A DNA stretch of 64,000 nucleotides from Flavisolibacter longurius (lineage in GTDB: Bacteria; Bacteroidota; Bacteroidia; Chitinophagales; Chitinophagaceae). The notes under the pieces were generated by a model, which had not been told where the DNA came from, searched no databases, and was given only the letters and a program-made list of their open reading frames with translations. Below, piece by piece: positions 57,901-64,000 of this stretch. The position numbers were made by a program, and so were the translations under genes. Location of the stretch: positions 171,404-235,403 of the forward strand of contig JACJGO010000007.1 of NCBI GenBank assembly GCA_014163555.1, written 5' to 3'. Position 1 is the stretch's first letter, and every line of letters starts with the position of its first letter.

Positions 57901-58436
57901 GCGGCGGCAATCTCAATGCTGTCGCGGAGCATGCCGTTCAATTGCAGTTGAAAATTCGAATTCACCACCGCATCCTGGTTGTTTCCAAACGAAAGTGAAC
58001 GGCCGAAAGAGCCATTGTACTGAATGTTGCCGAAATCGAACAAGCCTCTTGAATTTTCTGCCGCTTCCTTCCCAAACTCGAACGGTTTCAGGTAGAGGTT
58101 GCGGGCAATGGAATCAAACGACCGGCGTTGGGCGGTGGCATTCAACTTTACCGGGAATACACGATAAACGACTGAGATGCTATCCCGAAACGGCTTTTCC
58201 TTCCAGTACAACACTGCGTTCACAAAATCCAGCCGGTAAGAGGAGGAATCGAGTTCGTTGACCAAAAATGTATTGGGAATAATGCTGAGCGTATCAAGCC
58301 GGATGCTATCGATGGTAACGGCCACTGTTTTTATCCGCAAATTCGACAGCGGCTGTGGGCTTGCAGGTGGCTGCGCAATGCCGGTAAAGGCGCCCAAAAG
58401 CAGAGCGAATGCAAGTATAAAGCGGCAAAGCGTCAA
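54945..58436 (-). CDS. very large outer-membrane surface protein, unknown function
   Basis: 1163 residues with a signal peptide ([12 protein letters not shown]). The middle contains a block with [27 protein letters not shown] and [14 protein letters not shown], a pattern I know from giant Bacteroidota outer-membrane proteins such as the SprA type, although this one is about half that length. The rest is long beta-strand-rich barrel sequence (repeated aromatic/polar alternation), and the C-terminus ends in ASVRALF. Function is unknown; a secretion or surface-assembly role is only analogy. It follows sdhB on the same strand after a terminator. Confidence 0.72.
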   Translation of the reverse strand: [1163 protein letters not shown]

Positions 58437-58526
58437 TTATCTCAGGATTTGGATGGCTGTAAAAATGCCATTTTTTAACGAGGAAACATACGATAAATTG
58501 CCCAATGGGCCGTTTGCCTCGATAAC

Positions 58527-58557
58527 AAAAAGGCAGGAACCATGTCCTGCCCTTTTT
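58527..58557 (-). terminator. terminator of the sdh operon
   Basis: GGCAGGA / TCCTGCC with a 6-nt loop and an A run on the plus strand, giving a T tract after sdhB on the minus strand. Confidence 0.85.
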
Positions 58558-58579
58558 CTCATGTGTATTTAGCGTAGAG

Positions 58580-59344
58580 TTATTTCTCTGCTGAAAGACC
58601 CGCCACTAGGTAGTCCTTGTGCATGCGGGAGATGTTGGTGATAGCGATTTCCTTGGGACAAACCGCCTCACAGGCTCCGGTAAAGGTACAGGAACCAAAG
58701 CCTTCTTTTTCCATCTGGGCTACCATGCTCAGAACGCGGTTCTTGCGTTCGGGCTGGCCCTGAGGCAACAGTCCCAGGTGCGCCACTTTTGCCGCTGTAA
58801 ACAGGGATGCAGAGGCATTTTTACACGCAGCTACGCAGGCACCGCAGCCAATGCAGGCCGCTGCTGCAAACGAAGCATCGGCTTTTTCTTTTTCCACTGG
58901 GATGGCATTTCCGTCCACCGCATTACCGGTGTTAATGGAAACGAATCCTCCCGCCTGAACAATGCGGTCGAAAGAGGAACGGTCCGTCACCAGATCTTTG
59001 ATGATGGGAAAACCGTTGGCCCGCCAGGGTTCAACCACAATGGTGTCGCCGTCCTTAAAAGCCCGCATGTGCAACTGGCAGGTGGTGGTGGCATGCCAGG
59101 GACCATGCGGACGACCATTGATGTGCATGGAGCACATGCCGCAAATGCCTTCGCGGCAATCGTGGTCGAATGCAATCGGGTCTTTGCCCTCTACAACCAG
59201 ACGTTCGTTTAAAATGTCAAACATTTCCAGGAACGACATTTCAGAAGAAATATCACCTACCTGGTAAGTTTCAAAACGTCCTTTGCTGTCTTTGTTGTCC
59301 TGGCGCCAAACTTTCAGCGTCACGTTCATGGTATAATGTTCCAT
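58580..59344 (-). CDS. sdhB: succinate dehydrogenase/fumarate reductase iron-sulfur subunit
   Basis: 254 residues. The 2Fe-2S cysteines are in CREGICGMC with a later C in TTTCQ. The 4Fe-4S and 3Fe-4S sites are in [11 protein letters not shown] and [12 protein letters not shown]. It passes electrons from the flavoprotein to the quinone. The ATG at 59344 or 59329 could start it; the shorter gives [10 protein letters not shown], close to the conserved N-terminus. A 170-nt palindromic spacer separates it from sdhA, so its expression may differ from the first two genes. Confidence 0.95.
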   Translation of the reverse strand: MEHYTMNVTLKVWRQDNKDSKGRFETYQVGDISSEMSFLEMFDILNERLVVEGKDPIAFDHDCREGICGMCSMHINGRPHGPWHATTTCQLHMRAFKDGDTIVVEPWRANGFPIIKDLVTDRSSFDRIVQAGGFVSINTGNAVDGNAIPVEKEKADASFAAAACIGCGACVAACKNASASLFTAAKVAHLGLLPQGQPERKNRVLSMVAQMEKEGFGSCTFTGACEAVCPKEIAITNISRMHKDYLVAGLSAEK

Positions 59345-59347
59345 ATT

Positions 59348-59540
59348 CCCCCTGTCCCCTTAAAGGGGAGACTTAGATTTACCAGTCTATCCTTTCAGCA
59401 ACGCTGAATTTACTAGCTGATAAACAGTTTACGGTTAAAAAATTATTTTTCTGTTGGTAGAAAAACGATGTATTGTAAAGAACTATTTATGTACCCCAGG
59501 ATCTCTTCCATCTTCGTCTCCCCTTTAGGGGGACAAGGGG
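59348..59540. repeat. paired GC-rich palindromes between sdhA and sdhB (element H)
   Basis: The left 25 nt (59348-59372) and the right 25 nt (59516-59540) are reverse complements at 23 of 25 positions. Each arm is itself a small hairpin with CCCC(T)TAAAGGGG-like centres. The 143 nt between them is AT-rich and has no gene. Confidence 0.85.
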
Positions 59541-59541
59541 A

Positions 59542-61515
59542 TTATTTATAACTCCGCTGGCTTGGCTTCACCACATCGTAAACCAGTTCTTCTTTGTGCA
59601 GTTGCCAGGCTCCTTCGGCGGTACTTTCCCAGGCTGCCACATACATAAACTGGTCATCGTGACGCATCGCTTCGCCTTCCTCTGTCTGGTGCTCTTCACG
59701 GAAGTGACCACCACAGCTTTCTTCCCGCTGCAGGGCATCCATACACATCAGTTCTCCCAGTTCCAAAAAGTCAGCTACACGATTGGCCTTGTCCAGTTCT
59801 GGGTTAAATTCACCCACCTTTCCGGGGATTCGGATATCACTCCAGAACTCCTTGCGGAGCTGGCGGATTTCTTCAATTGCTTCCCGCAACCCTTGTGCAT
59901 TACGAGCCATGCCGCACTTGTCCCACATGATCTTACCCAGGCGTTTGTGCATGCTTTCCACGGTTTGTTTGCCGTTGATGCTCATCAGCCGGTCGATGCG
60001 TTCGCGAACCGCTTTTTCGGCTTCTTCAAATGCCGGATGCGAAGTTGGAATGGCATTCACCCGGATCTCATCCGCTAAGTAATTACCAACGGTATAAGGG
60101 ATCACAAAATAACCATCAGCCAAGCCCTGCATGAGCGCCGAAGCACCCAGGCGGTTGGCACCGTGATCGGAGAAATTACATTCACCTAACGCATAGAGAC
60201 CAGGGATGGTCGTCATCAGTTCATAATCAACCCAAAGACCTCCCATAGTGTAGTGCACGGCAGGATAGATCCGCATCGGCACTTCGTAGGGGTTTTCGCC
60301 GGTGATCTTTTCATACATATCGAAAAGGTTACCGTATTTTTCTTTCACCACTTCTTTCCCGAGAATGGTGATGGTATCGGCATCGGCATTTGCCAATCCG
60401 CGTTTGCCTACTTCAATTTTTCCGTAACGCTGGATGGCGTCGGCATAATCAAGGTAAACAGCCTGTTTGGATGTTCCCACACCATATCCGGCATCGCAAC
60501 GTTCTTTGGCGGCACGGGAGGCTACATCGCGGGGCACCAGGTTACCAAAGGCGGGGTATCTGCGCTCGAGGTAATAATCTCTTTCTTCTTCCGGAATCTC
60601 ACCCGGACGGCGGTTATCACCCTGTTTCTTGGGTACCCAAATGCGACCATCATTCCGAAGTGACTCCGACATCAGTGTCAGCTTCGACTGGTGCTCACCC
60701 GTTACCGGGATACAAGTGGGGTGAATTTGTGTAAAACAAGGGTTGCCGAAATAAGCGCCTTTTTTGTGCGCTTTCCATATAGCCGTGGTATTGCTACCCA
60801 TGGCGTTGGTAGAAAGATAAAATACGTTTCCATAACCGCCGCTGCAAAGCAGTACAGCATGTCCGAAATGACGCTCCAATTCACCGGTCACGAGGTCACG
60901 GGCAATGATACCACGAGCCTTTCCGTCGATCATCACCAGCTCCAGCATTTCGTGGCGGGTGTATTGTTTTACATTACCCAAAGCCACTTGTCTTTCCAGG
61001 GCCTGATAGGCACCAATCAACAACTGCTGCCCGGTTTGACCGGCTGCATAAAAGGTACGCTGCACCTGCGTTCCACCAAAGGAACGGTTGCTCAGCAAAC
61101 CACCATATTCTCGGGCAAAGGGAACACCCTGCGCTACGCACTGATCGATGATAGCAGTACTGACTTCTGCCAGGCGGTGCACATTGGCTTCACGGGCACG
61201 GTAGTCGCCACCTTTGATGGTATCGTAAAAAAGGCGGAAAACAGAATCACCATCGTTTTGATAGTTCTTTGCCGCATTGATACCACCCTGTGCCGCAATG
61301 GAGTGAGCACGGCGAGGTGAATCCTGGAAGCAAAAGACTTTTACTTTGTAACCCAGCTCTCCCAAGGCTGCCGCTGCCGACGCACCGGCCAAACCGGTAC
61401 CGATGACAATCACTTCCAGCTTACGTTTGTTGGCAGGGTTCACCAGCTTCACATGGCCTTTATAATCTTCCCATTTTTTCTCCAGTGTTCCTGCAGGAAT
61501 TTTTGCATTCAGCAT
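59542..61515 (-). CDS. sdhA: succinate dehydrogenase/fumarate reductase flavoprotein subunit
   Basis: 657 residues. FAD binding is shown by [17 protein letters not shown], and the covalent flavin histidine lies in the [15 protein letters not shown] block. Later catalytic residues occur in HPT and in the [16 protein letters not shown] region. It is the b-type (Bacteroidota/Wolinella-like) long form. It oxidises succinate to fumarate or reduces fumarate, depending on growth conditions. sdhC lies 112 nt upstream. Confidence 0.96.
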   Translation of the reverse strand: MLNAKIPAGTLEKKWEDYKGHVKLVNPANKRKLEVIVIGTGLAGASAAAALGELGYKVKVFCFQDSPRRAHSIAAQGGINAAKNYQNDGDSVFRLFYDTIKGGDYRAREANVHRLAEVSTAIIDQCVAQGVPFAREYGGLLSNRSFGGTQVQRTFYAAGQTGQQLLIGAYQALERQVALGNVKQYTRHEMLELVMIDGKARGIIARDLVTGELERHFGHAVLLCSGGYGNVFYLSTNAMGSNTTAIWKAHKKGAYFGNPCFTQIHPTCIPVTGEHQSKLTLMSESLRNDGRIWVPKKQGDNRRPGEIPEEERDYYLERRYPAFGNLVPRDVASRAAKERCDAGYGVGTSKQAVYLDYADAIQRYGKIEVGKRGLANADADTITILGKEVVKEKYGNLFDMYEKITGENPYEVPMRIYPAVHYTMGGLWVDYELMTTIPGLYALGECNFSDHGANRLGASALMQGLADGYFVIPYTVGNYLADEIRVNAIPTSHPAFEEAEKAVRERIDRLMSINGKQTVESMHKRLGKIMWDKCGMARNAQGLREAIEEIRQLRKEFWSDIRIPGKVGEFNPELDKANRVADFLELGELMCMDALQREESCGGHFREEHQTEEGEAMRHDDQFMYVAAWESTAEGAWQLHKEELVYDVVKPSQRSYK

Positions 61516-61627
61516 AAATCAAATTTGGTAATTTGACGAGTTGTTGATTTGATCGTTATGGATTCGTGCTTTTGTTCTTTGTTGAAATCTCCTTGCATTG
61601 AAACATCACTGTGTTCAACGCTTTTTT

Positions 61628-62344
61628 TTAGTTGGGACTGACCCACTGGAAATACATCGCAATGGGCATCAGGGCAAACAGCACACATACAATCACTGTA
61701 TAACCGTATCCCAATCCTTTTAACAAGCTCAAATATTTTTTGTTGTGCACACCCATGCTGCGGAAAGCACTGTGGAAGCCATGCCATAAATGGAAGCCTA
61801 AAAACAAAACACTCAACACATAAATCACAACTATAATCGGGCTTTGAAACACTTCGTACATGCGCAGGTAAAGGTTGTGCATTTCCACGCCGTTGCCGTA
61901 TTCAACCGGCTGCAGATCGTGGGTGACACGGGATGACCACCAGAACTTGGAAATGTGCAGGATGAGGAACATAAAGATCAGCGTTCCCAGGATGGCCATG
62001 CTGCGGCTCATCCAGGTGCTGCCACGGCTGCCCAAGTCAACCTGGTAGCCTTGTCCGCGGTGGCTGCGGTTTTTGGCTTCTACCACATAACCCTGTACAA
62101 TGTGTGCAATAAAACCAAGAAAAAGAACGATCTCCAGGATCCGCATCACCACTGTCGATCCCATGAAATGGGCGGCACGGTTAAACATCTCGCCGTTGTC
62201 TGTTGGGTCAAGAATTTCAAGGTCAGCGAAGATGCAGGCATTCAACCCTACGTGTACCAGCAAAAAGCTTACGAGAAAAATTCCTGTCACCGCCATGACG
62301 ATTTTTCTGCCAACGACGGACGTGAAGAAGTGGGACCATTTCAT
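61628..62344 (-). CDS. sdhC: succinate dehydrogenase cytochrome b subunit
   Basis: 238 residues, started at MKWSHFFTSVVGRK rather than the upstream ATG at 62392, which precedes the promoter element at 62373-62380. Five membrane helices with several histidines (LLVHVGLNACIF, HIVQGYVVEA, LILHISKFWW, HLWHGFHS) bind two haems b. It anchors the complex and reduces menaquinone. It is the first gene of the sdhC-sdhA-sdhB unit. Confidence 0.93.
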   Translation of the reverse strand: MKWSHFFTSVVGRKIVMAVTGIFLVSFLLVHVGLNACIFADLEILDPTDNGEMFNRAAHFMGSTVVMRILEIVLFLGFIAHIVQGYVVEAKNRSHRGQGYQVDLGSRGSTWMSRSMAILGTLIFMFLILHISKFWWSSRVTHDLQPVEYGNGVEMHNLYLRMYEVFQSPIIVVIYVLSVLFLGFHLWHGFHSAFRSMGVHNKKYLSLLKGLGYGYTVIVCVLFALMPIAMYFQWVSPN

Positions 62345-62372
62345 ATGTGGTATGAAAAATTTTTTTGTGTCG

Positions 62373-62380
62373 CAAAGGTA
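62373..62380 (-). promoter_or_regulatory. -7 promoter element of the sdh operon
   Basis: The minus strand reads TACCTTTG, ending 28 nt before the sdhC ATG at 62344. No convincing -33 TTG was found. Confidence 0.5.
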
Positions 62381-62417
62381 CGGGCAGAACAATAAAATTG
62401 TGAAAGAAATTCAAAAA

Positions 62418-62984
62418 TTACAGAGGCAGGCGATGGTTTAATTCGTTGTCAATTTTTTTAAATAAATGAAAGGGTTTATAGATGCGCCAGTTGTCAAGGT
62501 CCATCAGTTCAACATAATAATTCAGCTTTGCTTTTTTGAAATCATGCTGTGTTGCCTGCGGCATATTGATGCTTACGATCCAGCCATTTTCATCGCTCAC
62601 TTCTTCGTACCATTCCTGGTAATAATCTTTATCGCCACTGTGAAAGTTGAGCACATTTTCGGTGATAAGAATGAATTTGTAGATGCCTTCTTCCATGAAT
62701 TTGTCCATCACTTCCCGCTTAAGTTCCATGATGTCATTTTCGATAGCATCGTTCCATTCGCCAATGAGTTCTATGACAGCATATTTCTCATCATAATCGG
62801 CCTGTAGCACTTTCAGGTAAAGCGTACGGCTGCCAAAATCATCCCATTGCGGGTGAATATAAAAGTTGTAAACGGTGGAGGTAAATTCAAACTCGGAGTA
62901 TTGCCGGTTATAGAACGGTGACCGCTGATCTTCCTCACTCACATAAATGTGCCGCCAATTGTAATATGGTTCTATATCGTGCAT
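62418..62984 (-). CDS. hypothetical protein of Bacteroidota type
   Basis: 188 residues, soluble, very acidic and aromatic (many Tyr, Trp, Asp, Glu), with the segments YAVIELIGEWNDAIENDIMELKREVMD and DKDYYQEWYEEVSDENGWIVSINMPQ. There is no signal peptide, membrane segment or metal motif. It looks like a conserved cytosolic protein, but I do not recognise it. It lies between murQ and sdhC on the same strand. Confidence 0.68.
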   Translation of the reverse strand: MHDIEPYYNWRHIYVSEEDQRSPFYNRQYSEFEFTSTVYNFYIHPQWDDFGSRTLYLKVLQADYDEKYAVIELIGEWNDAIENDIMELKREVMDKFMEEGIYKFILITENVLNFHSGDKDYYQEWYEEVSDENGWIVSINMPQATQHDFKKAKLNYYVELMDLDNWRIYKPFHLFKKIDNELNHRLPL

Positions 62985-62988
62985 AGGT

Positions 62989-63064
62989 CAGTGTGCAAAT
63001 TAACCAATGTGCAGATGGGAAAATGCAGTTTTCACGGCGATCCCACAATTTTCACATTTGCACC
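62989..63064. repeat. word-type inverted repeat (element I)
   Basis: GTGCAAAT (62993-63000) and ATTTGCAC (63056-63063) are perfect complements. Between them the left arm repeats words of the type TGTGCA(A/G)AT and GGGAAAATG. It lies between murQ and the acidic hypothetical gene. Confidence 0.6.
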
Positions 63065-63066
63065 TT

Positions 63067-63891
63067 TTACGGATTCAAATTGGCGTTGTCAACCGCCTTT
63101 TTTACGCTGCCGTATTGCAAGAGCAAAGCTTTTGCCGTTTCGTAATCCTTCAGCGATAATTTATCCATTATCATTTTTGTGCCACGGTCGATCAACTTTT
63201 CGTTGGTCAGTTGCATGTTCACCATTTTGTTGTCTTCCACCCTTCCGAGTTGAATCATGACAGTGGTTGAGATCATGTTCAGGATGAGTTTTTGGGAGGT
63301 TCCGCTTTTCATGCGGGTGCTGCCGGTAACAAACTCTGGTCCTACCGCTACCGCAATGGGAAAATCAGCTACCGTCGCCAGCGGTGATCCAGGGTTGTTG
63401 GTGATGCTGCCTGTAATAATGCCCCGCTTCTTGGCTTCTTCCAGCGCACCAATCACGTACGGTGTTGTGCCACTGGCGGCTATGCCAATAACAACATCTT
63501 TGTCGCTTATGTTGTGCTGCTCCAGGTCGAGCCAACCTTGCATGCTGTCGTCTTCCGCATTTTCAACGGCTTTGGTTATGGCGTCATCGCCGCCGGCTAT
63601 AAGGGCTACCACCAGTCCATAGGGTACACCATAGGTAGGCGGGCATTCACTTGCATCTACCACGGCAAGACGGCCGCTTGTACCGGCGCCAATATAAAAA
63701 AGACGGCCGCCGGAAAGCATCTTGTCAGATATCGCACTAACGAGTTTTTCAATCTGCGGAATCGCGGTTTCTATGGCATCCGGCACCGTTTTATCTTCTT
63801 TATTGATGTTGACGAGAATATCGCTGATGGACATGTTCTCCAGGTGTCTGTACTTACTCGGTTGCTCGGTGATCTTTTCGAAAGGTTTCAT
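63067..63891 (-). CDS. murQ: N-acetylmuramic acid 6-phosphate etherase
   Basis: 274 residues, a SIS-fold enzyme. The block LFYIGAGTSGRLAVVDASECPPTYGVP is the MurQ substrate loop, with the catalytic glutamate in SECPPT. IGIAASGTTPYVIGALEEAKKRG and GSTRMKSGTSQKLILNMIST complete the family pattern. It cleaves the lactyl ether of MurNAc-6-phosphate during peptidoglycan recycling. The dipeptide epimerase at 8.6-9.6 kb belongs to the same theme but is far away. Confidence 0.94.
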   Translation of the reverse strand: MKPFEKITEQPSKYRHLENMSISDILVNINKEDKTVPDAIETAIPQIEKLVSAISDKMLSGGRLFYIGAGTSGRLAVVDASECPPTYGVPYGLVVALIAGGDDAITKAVENAEDDSMQGWLDLEQHNISDKDVVIGIAASGTTPYVIGALEEAKKRGIITGSITNNPGSPLATVADFPIAVAVGPEFVTGSTRMKSGTSQKLILNMISTTVMIQLGRVEDNKMVNMQLTNEKLIDRGTKMIMDKLSLKDYETAKALLLQYGSVKKAVDNANLNP

Positions 63892-64000
63892 GAAAATGTT
63901 TGCGTCTACGAAATATGATTTTGGTTTATGTACTTAGCTTGATTGCATCTATTAAACTTCGGTTGCGTCGCACACTTGTGCGTTCTGTAATTCTATTCAG
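63892..64000. other. right-edge intergenic sequence
   Basis: 109 bases upstream of murQ. A perfect CGCACA-CT-TGTGCG hairpin lies at 63969-63982. No gene can be supported before the window ends. Confidence 0.5.

Noticed and set aside
1..64000. CRISPR arrays, tRNA/rRNA genes, insertion sequences or prophage
   Set aside because: No regularly spaced repeats, no TPsiC-type GTTCGAAT arms, no transposase or structural phage proteins were found on either strand.

Overview
The window reads as chromosomal DNA of a Bacteroidota bacterium, most like the Chitinophagaceae. The signs are many TAnnTTTG -7 promoter elements and almost no Shine-Dalgarno sequences. Several genes belong to Bacteroidota-typical families: a DUF6089 barrel protein, a YpdA-type bacillithiol-linked reductase, a SpmA/SpmB fusion, a DUF2723 membrane glycosyltransferase, and b-type succinate dehydrogenase in the order sdhC-sdhA-sdhB. 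There are no tRNA or rRNA genes, insertion sequences, prophage genes or CRISPR arrays that I can see. Genus-level assignment is inference only.

Layout. 1-7 kb: a small barrel-like protein, a chelatase-type AAA ATPase with its VWA partner, and a large DUF2723 glycosyltransferase. 7-16 kb: glutaryl-CoA dehydrogenase, dipeptide epimerase, DUF6089 protein, UbiD-family decarboxylase, a cupin, an ATP-grasp enzyme, a TraB/GumN protein and Ndk. 16-29 kb: a TonB receptor, metallophosphoesterase, YceI, a fatty acid desaturase, YpdA reductase with a DUF2071 protein, then a core block rpsO, pnp, prmA, plsY, an M48 lipoprotein protease and a DUF3052-like protein. 29-42.8 kb: an EF-G-like GTPase, DnaG, a sugar dehydrogenase with its cytochrome c, NnrE/NnrD, a serine hydrolase, SerA, and a GbsR-type regulator with a DCC/membrane protein and a TIGR01777 epimerase. 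42.8-45.3 kb: an AT-richer accessory island. 45.3-64 kb: two orphan small genes, an ASK1-like DRHyd/TPR protein, SpmAB, YchF, a SAM-I riboswitch over methionine genes, a giant outer-membrane protein, succinate dehydrogenase and MurQ.

The best candidate for something undescribed is the island at 42.8-45.3 kb. It holds three small genes in tandem, each apparently a winged-helix-like domain followed by a C-terminal membrane helix. The first two share upstream and downstream flanks, so they look like a diverged tandem duplication. The middle one is broken by a single extra A in an A run. They are separated by a roughly 170-nt imperfect palindrome with a nearly perfect 34-bp core, and by a perfect 16-bp palindrome. 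Other notable signals: a family of intergenic inverted repeats whose arms are built from 7-8-nt words; a duplicated TTTCA-N8-TGAAA operator for the GbsR-type regulator; a SAM-I riboswitch whose aptamer, antiterminator and terminator can all be traced by base pairing; and a terminator whose T tract doubles as the next gene's promoter.

Most start codons were chosen from signal peptides, family starts or promoter position. Family assignments rest on motifs read by eye, without database searches.
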